A stretch of 64,000 nt of DNA, from positions 1-64,000 of the forward strand of contig NZ_FNIQ01000005.1 in the NCBI RefSeq assembly GCF_900104025.1. Direction: 5' to 3'. The translations under genes and the position numbers were made by a program. Of this stretch, positions 22,414-34,200 are shown in pieces. The notes beneath the pieces were generated by a model. It was not told the origin of the DNA. It did no database searches and saw only the letters and a program-made list of their open reading frames with translations. Source of the DNA: Geodermatophilus sp. DSM 45219 (lineage in GTDB: Bacteria; Actinomycetota; Actinomycetes; Mycobacteriales; Geodermatophilaceae). Each line of letters opens with the position of its first letter. Position 1 is the stretch's first letter.

Positions 22414-24963
22414 TCAGGCGGACGCGACGACGCCCAGCTCCGCCGGGTCGGCCAGGTGCTCGGAGTGCGGCAGCACCCGCACCGTGTACCCGAAGGCACC
22501 GGTGCGCTCCAGCGGGACCGTGGCGGAGAACCAGTGCCGCGACCCCTCGGTGTGCTCGTGGGTCATCGGCCGGGTGGTCACCTCGTGCAGCCCGTCGGCG
22601 TCGTCCACCCGCCCGTAGGCGGCCTGCACCTGGACGTCGGACGGCGTCAGGCCCGGCAGCTCGACCTCCGCCCGCAGCGCCAGCGTCGACCCGATCTCCG
22701 GGGTGTCGCCCGCGCCGGTGGCCTCGACGTGCGCGACCCGCACGGTGCTCCAGTGGTCGAGCAGCCGCGCGCGCCAGCCGGCCTCGGTGCGCGCCGGGCC
22801 GTAGCCGCCCTCGGCCATCGCCCGTGACGAGCCGGCCGCGGGCACGTACAGCTGCTGCACGTAATCGCGCACCATGCGGGTGGCCAGCACCTTGGGGCCG
22901 GTCTCGCGCAGCGTGTGCCGCACCATCTCCACCCACCGGGTCGGGACGCCGTCCCGGTCGGTCTCGTAGAACCGCGGGATCACCTGGCTGCCGAGCAGGT
23001 CGTAGATCGCCCGGGCCTCGATGTCGTCGCGGCGCTCGGGGTCCGCGACGCCGTCGGCGGTGGGGATGGCCCAGCCGTTCTGGCCGTCGAACCACTCGTC
23101 CCACCAGCCGTCGCGGATGGAGAGGTTCAGCCCGCCGTTGAGCGCGGCCTTCATCCCCGACGTCCCGCAGGCCTCCAGCGGGCGCAGCGGGTTGTTCAGC
23201 CAGACGTCGCAGCCCCAGTAGAGGTAGCGGGCCATGCCGATGTCGTAGCCGGGCAGGAAGGCGATCCGGTGCCGCAGCTCCGGGTCGTCGGCGAACTTCA
23301 CCATCTGCTGGATCAGCTGCTTGCCGCCGTCGTCGGCCGGGTGGCTCTTGCCGGCGATGACCAGCTGCACCGGCCGCTCGGGGTCCAGCAGCAGCGCCCG
23401 GAGCCGCTCGGGGTCGCGCAGCATCAGGGTCAGCCGCTTGTAGGACGGCACCCGGCGGGCGAAGCCGATGGTGAGGACGTCGGGGTCGAAGGCGCTGTCG
23501 GTCCAGCCGACCTCGGACTCCGCCGCACCGCGGGACAGCGCGGTCTCGCGGAGCCGGCGGCGCACCTCCTCGACCAGCCGGCCGCGCAGCATCCGGCGGG
23601 TGCTCCACAGCTCACCTGCGGGGATCCGGTCCACGCCGTCGAAGTGCACCTCGCCGCCGGCCTCGACCGGGTCGCCCTGGCTGCTGGTCTGGGTCCCCAT
23701 CTCGACCAGCTCGCGCGCGGTCCAGGTCGGCGCGTGCACGCCGTTGGTGATCGAGCTGATCGGCACGTCGCCCTCGTCGAAGCCCGGCCACAGGTAGTTG
23801 AACATGCCCCTGCTGACGTGCCCGTGCAGCCGGCTGACGCCGTTGGCGCGCTGGCCCAGCCGCAGGCCCATGTGGGCCATGTTGAACTTCGTCGGGTCGG
23901 CCTCGGCACCCAGCGGGATCATGTGCTCCAGCGGGACGCCGAAACCGGCGAAGTAGCGCTCGATCAGGGCCCGCGGGAAGCGGTCGATGCCGGCCGGCAC
24001 CGGGGTGTGGGTGGTGAACACCGTGCCGGCGCGCACCGCCTGCAGCGCCTCGGCGAAGGACAGCCCGTGGGACTCGGTCAGCTCGCGGATGCGCTCGATC
24101 CCGAGGAAGCCCGCGTGCCCCTCGTTCGCGTGGTAGACCTCCGGCGCCGGCGTCCCCGTGAGCTGGCAGTAGGCCCGCAGCGCCCGGACGCCGCCGATGC
24201 CGAGCAGCATCTCCTGGCGCAGCCGGTGGTCCTCGTCGCCGCCGTACAGGCGGTCGGTGACGCCGCGCTCGGCGGGGGCGTTCTCCTCGATGTCGCTGTC
24301 GAGCAGCAGCAGCGAGACCCGGCCGACCTGCGCCCGCAAGACGTGGGCGGACAGCGTGCGGCCCTCGGGCAGCGGGACGGCGATGACCACGGCGGTGCCG
24401 TCGGACTGGCGCAGCAGCTTCAGCGGCAGACCCTGCGGGTCCAGCGACGGGTAGTGCTCCAGCTGCCAGCCGTCGGCCGACAGGCCCTGCTCGAAGTAGC
24501 CGGCCCGGTAGAGCAGCCCGACGCCGACCAGCGGGACACCGAGGTCCGAGGCGGCCTTGAGGTGGTCACCGGCCAGGATGCCCAGGCCGCCGGAGTACTG
24601 CGGGAGCACCTCTGTGATGCCGAACTCCGCGGAGAAGTAGGCCACCGTCGCCGGGGCCTCCTCCCCCAGCGACTGGTACCAGTGCGGCGCCGACAGGTAC
24701 TCCTCCAGGTCGTCGACGACGTCCTGGAGCCGGCGCACGAAGCGCCGGTCCCGGGCCAGGGTGGCCAGCCGGTCGGCCGACACCTCGCCGAGCACCTGCA
24801 CCGGGTCGCCGTTGCAGGTGCGCCACAGCTCGGGATCCAGGGCCTCGAACAGGTCGCGGGTCTCGGCGTGCCACGACCAGCGGAGGTTGGCGACGAGCTG
24901 GGACAGCGGCATCAGCTCCTCGGGGAGCGAGGCCCGGACGGTGAACCGGCGGAGAGCGCGCAC
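22414..24963 (-). CDS. glgP: Alpha-glucan (glycogen) phosphorylase GlgP
   Basis: Phosphorolyses alpha-1,4 glucan ends to glucose-1-phosphate. The 849-aa protein begins with a DUF3417 domain typical of actinobacterial and thermophile phosphorylases (NLRWSWHAETRDLF), followed by YFSAEFGI, QYSGGLGILAGDHLKAASDLG and the PLP-binding K605 in EACGTSGMKAALNGG. It is divergent from glgE across 179 bp, which would allow opposing control of breakdown and synthesis. Confidence 0.96.
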   Translation of the reverse strand: MRALRRFTVRASLPEELMPLSQLVANLRWSWHAETRDLFEALDPELWRTCNGDPVQVLGEVSADRLATLARDRRFVRRLQDVVDDLEEYLSAPHWYQSLGEEAPATVAYFSAEFGITEVLPQYSGGLGILAGDHLKAASDLGVPLVGVGLLYRAGYFEQGLSADGWQLEHYPSLDPQGLPLKLLRQSDGTAVVIAVPLPEGRTLSAHVLRAQVGRVSLLLLDSDIEENAPAERGVTDRLYGGDEDHRLRQEMLLGIGGVRALRAYCQLTGTPAPEVYHANEGHAGFLGIERIRELTESHGLSFAEALQAVRAGTVFTTHTPVPAGIDRFPRALIERYFAGFGVPLEHMIPLGAEADPTKFNMAHMGLRLGQRANGVSRLHGHVSRGMFNYLWPGFDEGDVPISSITNGVHAPTWTARELVEMGTQTSSQGDPVEAGGEVHFDGVDRIPAGELWSTRRMLRGRLVEEVRRRLRETALSRGAAESEVGWTDSAFDPDVLTIGFARRVPSYKRLTLMLRDPERLRALLLDPERPVQLVIAGKSHPADDGGKQLIQQMVKFADDPELRHRIAFLPGYDIGMARYLYWGCDVWLNNPLRPLEACGTSGMKAALNGGLNLSIRDGWWDEWFDGQNGWAIPTADGVADPERRDDIEARAIYDLLGSQVIPRFYETDRDGVPTRWVEMVRHTLRETGPKVLATRMVRDYVQQLYVPAAGSSRAMAEGGYGPARTEAGWRARLLDHWSTVRVAHVEATGAGDTPEIGSTLALRAEVELPGLTPSDVQVQAAYGRVDDADGLHEVTTRPMTHEHTEGSRHWFSATVPLERTGAFGYTVRVLPHSEHLADPAELGVVASA

Positions 24964-25142
24964 GGGGCGAGACTAGCGACGGTCGCCGCGGCCGCCAGAG
25001 CGGCGCAGGCCGGCACGCGCCAGGATGCAGCATGGCCAGCCGACGCCCGGGTCACCCGCCCGTCCCGCCCGTCCAGCACAGCGAACGGCATGCCTCGGCG
25101 GCCGATGTGCTCACCCGACGCGCCGCCGATAGCGTGGCGGGG

Positions 25143-27209
25143 ATGACTGGCCGCGCTGACCTCCGTCTCGGCATCACCGATGTCGCCCCCGTCGTGTCCT
25201 GCGGCGCGTTCTCCGCGCGCGCCGTGGTCGGCGAGCACCTGCCGATCACCGCCACCGTCTTCCGCGAGGGCCACGACGCCGTCGCGGCGAACGTGGTGTG
25301 GACCCCGCCCACGGAGGCGGCCGGCGACCCGTCGCGCACCACACCCGCCCGGGACGCCGCGCAGCCGCTCAACCGGATGGCCCGCTTCGGCGACCAGCCC
25401 GACCGCTGGCTCACCACCGTGGTGCCCGACCGCGAGGGCCGCTGGACCTACCAGGTCGAGGCGTGGAGCGACCCGCTGGCGACCTGGCACCACGCCGTCG
25501 AGGTCAAGACGGCCGCCGGTCAGGGCGCCGAGGAGCTCGCCAACGACCTCGAGGAGGGCGCCCGGCTGCTCGACCGGGTGGCCGGCGAGGCCGACGGCGA
25601 CTGGAAGGGGCGGCTGACCGACGCCGCCGCCGCGCTGCGCGACACCTCCCGCGAGCTGCCCGCGCGGGTCGCTCCCGCGCTGGCCGAGTCGGTGCAGCGG
25701 TACCTGCACGAGCACCCGGTGCGCGAGCTGGTCACCGGCGGCCCGGTGTACGAGGTCTGGGTCGACCGGCCCCGCGCCCTGTTCGGCTCCTGGTACGAGT
25801 TCTTCCCGCGCTCCACCGGCCCGGTCGTCGACGGCAGGCCGACCCACGGCACCTTCGCGACGTCGGCCGAGCGGCTGCCGGCGATCGCCGACATGGGCTT
25901 CGACGTCGTCTACCTGCCGCCGATCCACCCGATCGGCACCGTCAACCGCAAGGGCCCGAACACCCCGCAGTTCCCCGGCGGCAACCCCTACGAGGTCGAC
26001 CCGGAGGACCCCGGCTCGCCGTGGGCCATCGGCAGCGCCGAGGGCGGGCACGACGCCGTCCACCCGCAGCTGGGCACGATGGAGGACTTCCGGGCCTTCG
26101 TCGAGCGCACCCGCGAGCTCGGCATGGAGGTGGCGCTGGACTTCGCGCTGCAGGCCGCACCGGACCACCCCTGGGTCGCCGCGCACCCGGAGTGGTTCAC
26201 CACCAAGCCCGACGGCACGATCGCCTACGCGGAGAACCCGCCGAAGAAGTACCAGGACATCTACCCGGTCAACTTCGACAACGACCCCGAGGGCTTCTAC
26301 GCCGAGTGCCTGCGGGTCCTCCGGGTCTGGATGGACGCCGGTGTGCGGGTCTTCCGCGTCGACAACCCGCACACCAAGCCGCTGAACTTCTGGCACTGGC
26401 TGATCTGGACGGTCAAGGAGACCGACCCCGACGTGCTGTTCCTCGCCGAGGCCTTCACCCGGCCGGCGATGATGCACCAGCTCGCCCGCATCGGGTACAC
26501 GCAGTCCTACACGTACTTCACCTGGCGGACCGAGCGCGCCGAGCTGGAGGACTACGGCCGCGAGCTGGCCGCCAGCAGCCACTACATGCGGCCGAACTTC
26601 TTCGTGAACACCCCGGACATCCTGCACGCGTCGCTGCAGCTCGGCGGCCCGCCGATGTTCAAGATCCGCGCCGTCCTGGCGTCGATGATGAGCCCGACGT
26701 GGGGCGTCTACTCGGGCTTCGAGCTCTTCGAGCACGTCGCGGTGCGCCCCGGCAGCGAGGAGTACCTCGACAGCGAGAAGTACCAGCTGCGGCCGCGCGA
26801 CTGGGCCGCGGCCGAGGCGTCCGGGCGCAGCCTCGCGCCCTACATCCGCCGGCTGAACGAGATCCGCCGCGCCCACCCGGCGCTGCAGCAGCTGCGCACG
26901 CTGCGCTTCCACTCCGTGGACAACCCGAACCTGCTCTGCTTCACCAAGACCGACCCCGGCTCGCAGGACGCCGTCCTGGTGGTGGTGAACCTCTCCAGCC
27001 ACCACACCCAGATCGGGACGACGGCGCTGGACCTGCCGGCCATCGGGCTGGACTGGTACGAGCGGTTCACCGTGACCGACGAGCTGACCGGCGACAGCTG
27101 GGACTGGGGCCAGTTCAACTACGTCGAGCTCGACCCCTACCGGGAGCCGGCGCACGTCTTCTCGATCACCTACCCCCGGCAGGTCCAGGTGCCACCGCCG
27201 GTCACCTGA
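25143..27209 (+). CDS. glgE: Alpha-1,4-glucan:maltose-1-phosphate maltosyltransferase GlgE
   Basis: Extends linear alpha-1,4-glucan by two glucoses using maltose-1-phosphate (GH13_3). The 688-aa length matches the family. Visible parts: an N-terminal beta-sandwich ([21 protein letters not shown]), a helical insert, then the barrel with [38 protein letters not shown], nucleophile D407 in [10 protein letters not shown] and acid/base E436 in FLAEAFTRP. The ATG at 25143 fits the family start ([10 protein letters not shown]). It heads the glgE-treS-mak-glgB block that converts trehalose to glucan. Confidence 0.97.
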   Translation: MTGRADLRLGITDVAPVVSCGAFSARAVVGEHLPITATVFREGHDAVAANVVWTPPTEAAGDPSRTTPARDAAQPLNRMARFGDQPDRWLTTVVPDREGRWTYQVEAWSDPLATWHHAVEVKTAAGQGAEELANDLEEGARLLDRVAGEADGDWKGRLTDAAAALRDTSRELPARVAPALAESVQRYLHEHPVRELVTGGPVYEVWVDRPRALFGSWYEFFPRSTGPVVDGRPTHGTFATSAERLPAIADMGFDVVYLPPIHPIGTVNRKGPNTPQFPGGNPYEVDPEDPGSPWAIGSAEGGHDAVHPQLGTMEDFRAFVERTRELGMEVALDFALQAAPDHPWVAAHPEWFTTKPDGTIAYAENPPKKYQDIYPVNFDNDPEGFYAECLRVLRVWMDAGVRVFRVDNPHTKPLNFWHWLIWTVKETDPDVLFLAEAFTRPAMMHQLARIGYTQSYTYFTWRTERAELEDYGRELAASSHYMRPNFFVNTPDILHASLQLGGPPMFKIRAVLASMMSPTWGVYSGFELFEHVAVRPGSEEYLDSEKYQLRPRDWAAAEASGRSLAPYIRRLNEIRRAHPALQQLRTLRFHSVDNPNLLCFTKTDPGSQDAVLVVVNLSSHHTQIGTTALDLPAIGLDWYERFTVTDELTGDSWDWGQFNYVELDPYREPAHVFSITYPRQVQVPPPVT

Positions 27210-27210
27210 T

Positions 27211-27320
27211 GAAGGGCCCCCTTGCCCCCCGCCATGGAAGGACCCCGTCCTCCTCACGCCTCGCACGCTCGGCGCGAGCCTCGGGACGGGGCCACGGCGG
27301 GACCCTGCAAGGGGGCGGCC
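27211..27320. repeat. Nested pair of palindromic elements between glgE and treS
   Basis: An outer element with arms at 27211-27233 (GAAGGGCCCCCTTGCC...) and 27296-27320 (GGCGGGACCCTGCAAGGG...) is split by a complete inner element with arms GAAGGACCCCGTCC (27237-27250) and GGGACGGGGCC (27283-27293). The inner copy replaces the central loop normally present in the outer one. The pair fills most of the 151-bp gap between glgE and treS. Confidence 0.8.
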
Positions 27321-27360
27321 CAACCGCTCACCCCCGCAGAACCGAGGGCGACTCCCCACC

Positions 27361-29174
<1,814 letters not shown>

Positions 29175-29178
<4 letters not shown>

Positions 29179-30548
29179 CCGCCCTGACCGGACTGTTCCG
29201 GGACTGGATGCCGTCGCAGCGCTGGTTCGGCGGCAAGGGCCGGGAGTGGGCCGGTGTCGAGGAGGAGAGCTTCTTCCTCGACCGCTCGCACCCCGTCCTG
29301 TCCATCCACCGGGTGACGGTCAGCTACACCGACGGCGCGACCGAGACCTACCTGGTGCCGCTGTCGTGGCGCGACCACCCCGCGGAGGACCTCGCCTCGG
29401 CGCTGATCGGCACCGTGCCGCACGAGAACGGCGAGAACTACGCCTACGACGCCATGCGCGACCGCGAGGCGACGGCCACCTGGCTCACCCACCTCGCCGA
29501 GGGGGCCACGGTCGGCCCGATGCGGTTCGTCCCCGGCGAGGGCGCCGAGATCCCGGCCGGACTGCCCGGCGACATCCTCTCCACCGAGCAGAGCAACACC
29601 TCGCTGGTGTACGGGCAGGAGGCCATCCTCAAGCTGTTCCGCCGCCTCGAGCCCGGCCTCAACCCGGACGTCGAGATCCACGCCGCCCTGCGGGGGACGG
29701 ACAACCCGCACATCGCACCGCTGCTGGGCCACGCCGAGATCGACCACGACCGGGACAGCGACACCCCGCCGGCCACGGTGTTCATGCTGCAGGGGTTCGT
29801 GCCCAACGCCAGCGACGGCTGGCGGCTGGCCACGGCGAGCGTGCGCGACCTCTACGCCGAGGGCGACCTGCACGCCGACGAGGTGGGCGGGGACTTCGCC
29901 GCCGACAGCGAGCGGCTGGGCGCGGCGACGGCCTCGGTGCACGCCGACATGGCCGCGGTGCTGCCCACCGAGGAGGCCGGTCCCGAGTGGCTGGCCACGG
30001 TCGCCCGGCAGATGACCGAGCGACTCGAGGCGGCGATCCAGGTCGCCCCGCAGCTGGCCGAGCACGCCGAGGGGCTGCGCGCGGTGTACGCGGCGGTGGC
30101 CGGCGGCGGCGAGCAGGTCGTCCGGCAGCGGGTGCACGGCGACCTGCACCTGGGCCAGGTGCTGCGCACCGCGACCGGGTGGATCGTGCTCGACTTCGAG
30201 GGCGAGCCCGCCCGGCCGCTCGCCGCCCGCCGCGAGCTGGACAGCCCGCTGCGCGACGTGGCCGGGATGCTCCGCAGCTTCGACTACGCGGCCCGCCACA
30301 TGCTCGTCGAGCAGCCGGGTGATCAACAACGCGCTTACCGCGCGCAGGAGTGGGCAGAGCGCAACCGGAGCGCCTTCTGCGCGGGCTACGCGGCCGCGGG
30401 CGGGACGGACTCCTGCGGCGACAGCCCGTTGCTGCGGGCGTTCGAGGCGGACAAGGCCGTCTACGAGTGCGTCTACGAGGCGCGCAACCGCCCGCACTGG
30501 CTGATGATCCCGCTGCAGTCGCTGTCCCGGCTCACCGCCGCGGGCTGA
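29175..30548 (+). CDS. mak: Maltokinase (Mak/Pep2)
   Basis: Phosphorylates maltose to maltose-1-phosphate, the GlgE donor. The 457-aa protein has the N-terminal cap ([18 protein letters not shown]) and an aminoglycoside-kinase-like core with [12 protein letters not shown] as catalytic loop and [14 protein letters not shown] as the metal-binding DFE motif. GGAGGAG precedes its ATG, which overlaps the treS stop. Its last 23 codons are repeated about 620 bp downstream as part of a local duplication. Confidence 0.96.
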
Positions 30549-30549
30549 A

Positions 30550-30608
30550 GAAGGGCCCTCTGCCCCCCGCCGCTCGCGAGCTCGCGGCGGGACCCTGCAG
30601 AGGGGCCG
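30550..30608. repeat. Canonical palindromic element after mak
   Basis: Well-formed copy with outer arms GGGCCCTCTGC (30553-30563) and GCAGAGGGGCC (30597-30607) and the inner stem CGCCGCTCGCGAGCTCGCGGCG. It starts right after the mak stop. At the same place in duplication copy 2 (about 31161-31175) the element is absent. Confidence 0.85.
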
Positions 30609-30650
30609 GCACGACCACCGACGACCGGCACCGAAGAGGACGGCGACGCG

Positions 30651-31082
30651 ATGACATCCCCGGACGAGACCGAGCGCACGACCGACTCCCCGCCGACCGG
30701 CGGGCGTCCTCCCGCGAGCCGGGAGGAGTTGCAGGCCGCCGTCGAGGAGAAGACCGCCGCGGCCGAGGCGGCCGAGGCCGAGCCGATCGTCAACGCCGCT
30801 CCGGCCCGCGAGCGGACCGCGGCGAAGAAGGCCTCGGCCACGCGCGGCCCGCAGGAGGGCGGGACGCAGGGGGACGTGGTCGCCGAGCAGGGCGGCACCG
30901 CCGCCCCCGTGGTCGCGCCGGCGCCGATCGCCCAGCCGGGCAGCCCGAGCGGTGCCCCCGCCGGGCAGCCGGAGCCGCCGAGCTCCGACCCCGCACAGCC
31001 GAACACCCCGCAGACGCCGGACGAGGACGGTGGCCCCAGCCCGGCCGGGACGACGTCCACCGGGACCGGCCCGGCCCGGTGA
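30651..31082 (+). pseudogene. Truncated duplicate of the GlgB N-terminal extension
   Basis: A 143-codon open frame that starts with the same residues as GlgB ([18 protein letters not shown]) and follows it through residue 54 with one change. It then loses the AAKK-rich block, rejoins at [13 protein letters not shown], and stops after TGTGPAR. There is no catalytic domain. It shares the glgB ribosome-site region (GAAGAGGACGGCGACGCG), so it could still be translated as a small acidic/Pro-Ala protein. Most simply it is the broken copy of a tandem duplication. Confidence 0.75.
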
Positions 31083-31090
31083 CCGGCGTT

Positions 31091-31745
31091 CACGAGGCGC
31101 GCAACCGCCCGTACTGGCTGATGACCCCGCTGCAGTCGCCGTCCCGGCTCACCGCCGCCGGCTGGCGCGCGCGGCGCACGACCACCGACACACCGGCACC
31201 GAAGAGGACGGCGACGCGATGACATCCCCGGACGAGACCGAGCGCACGACCGACTCCCCGCCGACCGGCGGGCGTCCTCCCGCGAGCCGGGAGGAGCTGC
31301 AGGCCGCCGTCGAGGAGAAGACCGCCGCGGCCGAGGCAGCCGAGGCCGAGCCGATCGTCAACGCCGCTCCGGCCCGCAAGCGGACCGCGGCGAAGAAGGC
31401 CCCTGCGGCCAAGAAGACCCCCGCCGCCAAGAAGACCGCGGCAGCAGGGAAGGCCACGGCGGCGGCGGACGGCGAGGCGCCGGCGAAGAAGACCACGGCC
31501 AAGCGCGCCCCGCGCAAGAAGGCGACGCAGGGCGATGTGGTCGCCGAGCAGGGCGGCACCGCCGCCCCGGCGGTGGCGCCGGCGCCGATCGCCCAGCCGG
31601 GCAGCCCGAGCGGCGCCCCCGCCGGGCAGCCGGAGCCACCGAGCCCGGACCCCGCGGGGCCGGCAACCCCGCAGGCGCCGGACGAGGACGGCCGCGGCGG
31701 CCCGGCCGGGACGACGCCCGTCGAGGCCACGCCGGCCGCGGCGGC
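31091..31745 (+). repeat. Tandem duplication, copy 2 (mak tail remnant + glgB 5' end)
   Basis: Second copy of the unit at 30473-31082. Bases 31091-31160 repeat the last mak codons ([19 protein letters not shown]) with a few changes and no stop, a non-functional mak remnant. From 31219 it is the live 5' end of glgB. The right boundary is approximate because both copies fade in a low-complexity Pro/Ala coding region. Confidence 0.8.
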
Positions 31746-34059
31746 GCCGGCCGTGGACGCACCCGGCGCCGGCGCGGAGGTCGCGGCCGCGACCGTCCCC
31801 GAGGGGCAGGCGCCCGCAGAGGAGGGCCTGGCCCAGCAGGAGACGCCCGCCGAGGTGGGCGAGGAGCAGCTGCGCGCCGTCGTCGAGGGCTGGTCCTACG
31901 CCCCGCACAGCGTCCTCGGCGCGCACCCCGCCAGGGACGGCTGGGTTGTCCGCACGCTGCGCCCCGACGCCAGGACGGTCACCGTCGTCGACGAGGACGG
32001 CACCCGGTACGACACCCGACGGCTGCACGGCGGCGGCATCTACGAGGCGCACCTGGCCGAGCAGCCCGGCGACTACCGCATCGAGGTCGTCTACGGCGAC
32101 GGGGTCGGCGGCACCAACACCTTCGTCGTCGACGATCCCTACCGCTGGCTGCCCACGGTCGGTGAGCTCGACCAGCACCTGATCCGCGAGGGCCGCCACG
32201 AGCGGCTGTGGGACGTCCTCGGCTCGCACGTGCGCCGCTACGACACCCCTCGCGGGCAGGTCCAGGGCGTCTCCTTCGCCGTCTGGGCGCCCAACGCCCA
32301 GGGCGTGCGGGTCACCGGCGACTTCGACTACTGGGAGGCCCGCGCCTACCCCATGCGGTCGCTGGGCTCCTCCGGCGTGTGGGAGGTCTTCATCCCCGGC
32401 GTCCCGGTGGGCACGAAGTACCGCTACCACGTGCTCGGCCGCGACGGCGTCTGGCGGCAGAAGTCCGACCCACTGGCGTTCGAGACCGAGGTCCCGCCGC
32501 TCAACGCCTCGGTGGTGACCGAGTCCAGTCACGAGTGGAACGACGACGACTGGCTGTCCGAGCGCGCGCGGAACGCCTGGCACCAGCGCCCGATGAGCAT
32601 CTACGAGGTGCACCTGGGCTCGTGGCGGCAGGGGCTGTCCTACCGCCAGCTGGCCGACGAGCTGGTCGACTACGTCGTCGAGCACGGGTTCACCCACATC
32701 GAGTTCATGCCGGTCGCCGAGCACCCCTTCGGTGGCTCCTGGGGTTACCAGGTCACCTCCTACTACGCCCCGACCGCGCGCTACGGCAGCCCCGACGACC
32801 TCCGCTACCTGATCGACCGGGCGCACCAGGCGGGCATCGGCGTCATCGTCGACTGGGTCCCGGCGCACTTCCCCAAGGACGAGTGGGCGCTGGCCCGCTT
32901 CGACGGCACGGCGCTGTACGAGCACGGCGACCCCCGCCGCGGCGAGCAGCTGGACTGGGGCACCTACGTGTTCGACTTCGGCCGGTCCGAGGTGCGCAAC
33001 TTCCTCGTCGCGAACGCGCTGTTCTGGTGCACGGAGTTCCACGTCGACGGCATCCGGGTCGACGCGGTCGCCTCGATGCTCTACCTGGACTACTCGCGTG
33101 AGGAGTGGGAGCCCAACGTGCACGGCGGCCGGGAGAACCTGGAGGCGATGGCGTTCCTGCAGGAGATGAACGCCACCGTCTACCGCGAGGTGCCCGGCGT
33201 GGTCACCATCGCCGAGGAGTCCACCGCCTGGCCCGGCGTCACCCGGCCGACGCACCTCGGCGGCCTGGGGTTCGGCTTCAAGTGGAACATGGGCTGGATG
33301 CACGACTCGCTGTCCTACATGTCCAAGGAACCGGTGCACCGCAGCTACCACCACGGTCAGCTGACGTTCTCGATGATCTACGCCTACTCCGAGAACTACG
33401 TGCTGCCGATCAGCCACGACGAGGTCGTGTACGGCAAGGGCTCGCTGCTGCGGAAGATGCCCGGCGACCGCTGGCAGCAGCTGGCCAACCTACGGGCCTA
33501 CCTGGCCTACATGTGGGCCCACCCCGGCAAGCAGCTGCTGTTCATGGGCTCGGAGTTCGGCCAGGACGCCGAGTGGGCCGAGAGCCACTCGCTGGACTGG
33601 TGGCACCTGGAGGACCCCGCCCACCGGGGCGTCCTGCAGCTGGTCACCGACCTCAACCACCGGTACCGCGAGACCGCGGCGCTGTGGTCCCAGGACGTCG
33701 ACCCGGCCGGCTTCCAGTGGATCGACGCGAACGACGCCTCGGGCAACGTGCTGTCCTTCCTCCGCTACGCCCGCCCGGGTGCGGGCGGGGACGGCGCGGA
33801 TGGCGACCCCGGCACGGGTCAGGCACTGGCGTGCGTCGCGAACTTCGCCGGCAGCCCCCACCACGGCTACCGCATCGGGCTGCCCCGGCCGGGCGTCTGG
33901 CGCGAGGTGCTCAACAGCGACGCCCAGGGCTACGGGGGCTCCGGGGTCGGCAACATGGGCGGCATCGAGGCCGTCGAGCAGCCCTGGCACGGGCAGCCGT
34001 ACTCCGCCACCCTCGCCGTCCCTCCGCTGGGCACCGTCTGGTTCGTGCACGGAGGCTGA
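31219..34059 (+). CDS. glgB: 1,4-alpha-glucan branching enzyme GlgB with long Lys-rich N-terminal extension
   Basis: Introduces alpha-1,6 branches into the glucan made by GlgE. The catalytic part begins at about residue 213 ([25 protein letters not shown]), with an N-terminal beta domain, a CBM48 ([22 protein letters not shown]) and a GH13_9 barrel: nucleophile D615 in [18 protein letters not shown]666 in [11 protein letters not shown], and [13 protein letters not shown]. Total length 946 aa against about 730 usual. The extra 212 residues contain a histone-H1-like block ([16 protein letters not shown], about residues 55-104) and Pro/Ala/Gly-rich spacer. The ATG at 31219 was chosen because its sequence is duplicated intact upstream. 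It ends the glgE-treS-mak-glgB block. Confidence 0.95.
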   Translation: MTSPDETERTTDSPPTGGRPPASREELQAAVEEKTAAAEAAEAEPIVNAAPARKRTAAKKAPAAKKTPAAKKTAAAGKATAAADGEAPAKKTTAKRAPRKKATQGDVVAEQGGTAAPAVAPAPIAQPGSPSGAPAGQPEPPSPDPAGPATPQAPDEDGRGGPAGTTPVEATPAAAAPAVDAPGAGAEVAAATVPEGQAPAEEGLAQQETPAEVGEEQLRAVVEGWSYAPHSVLGAHPARDGWVVRTLRPDARTVTVVDEDGTRYDTRRLHGGGIYEAHLAEQPGDYRIEVVYGDGVGGTNTFVVDDPYRWLPTVGELDQHLIREGRHERLWDVLGSHVRRYDTPRGQVQGVSFAVWAPNAQGVRVTGDFDYWEARAYPMRSLGSSGVWEVFIPGVPVGTKYRYHVLGRDGVWRQKSDPLAFETEVPPLNASVVTESSHEWNDDDWLSERARNAWHQRPMSIYEVHLGSWRQGLSYRQLADELVDYVVEHGFTHIEFMPVAEHPFGGSWGYQVTSYYAPTARYGSPDDLRYLIDRAHQAGIGVIVDWVPAHFPKDEWALARFDGTALYEHGDPRRGEQLDWGTYVFDFGRSEVRNFLVANALFWCTEFHVDGIRVDAVASMLYLDYSREEWEPNVHGGRENLEAMAFLQEMNATVYREVPGVVTIAEESTAWPGVTRPTHLGGLGFGFKWNMGWMHDSLSYMSKEPVHRSYHHGQLTFSMIYAYSENYVLPISHDEVVYGKGSLLRKMPGDRWQQLANLRAYLAYMWAHPGKQLLFMGSEFGQDAEWAESHSLDWWHLEDPAHRGVLQLVTDLNHRYRETAALWSQDVDPAGFQWIDANDASGNVLSFLRYARPGAGGDGADGDPGTGQALACVANFAGSPHHGYRIGLPRPGVWREVLNSDAQGYGGSGVGNMGGIEAVEQPWHGQPYSATLAVPPLGTVWFVHGG

Positions 34060-34137
34060 GACAGGACCGCCTCCTCCCACGCCTGGTGGGGACCCCTGCT
34101 CCCCGCCAGTCGACGGAGGGCCGTTCCAGGACCTCAC

Positions 34138-34163
34138 GGGGCCGCCGGCCGGGCGGCGGCCCC
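34138..34163. terminator. Terminator-like hairpin after glgB
   Basis: Ten-bp GC arms GGGGCCGCCG (34138-34147) and CGGCGGCCCC (34154-34163) with a 6-nt loop, 79 bp after the glgB stop. Degenerate palindrome-family sequence (34063-34127) lies just before it. Confidence 0.6.
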
Positions 34164-34200
34164 TGCGGAGCGACCGCCCCGATGCGACGATCCGAGGGAC

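Larger units (their letters stand above)
30473..31082 (+). repeat. Tandem duplication, copy 1 (mak 3' end + glgB 5' end)
   Basis: This stretch and 31091 to about 31745 align along nearly their full length. Both begin in the last codons of mak (GAGGCGCGCAACCGCCC), continue through the gap and into the first part of glgB. Copy 1 contains a palindromic element that copy 2 lacks, and copy 2 contains a Lys-rich coding block that copy 1 lacks. Confidence 0.85.

Noticed and set aside
26840..27118. Long open frames antisense to glgE, treS, glgB and other genes
   Set aside because: High GC leaves the other frames free of stops; these translations are Arg/Ala/Pro-rich without motifs, and the real genes show full catalytic signatures.
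27211..27320. Insertion sequence
   Set aside because: About 110 bp with no transposase frame; only non-autonomous palindromes are present.
30651..31082. Independent gene for a small secreted or histone-like protein
   Set aside because: It has no signal peptide, and its sequence follows the GlgB extension almost exactly, so a truncated duplicate explains it.
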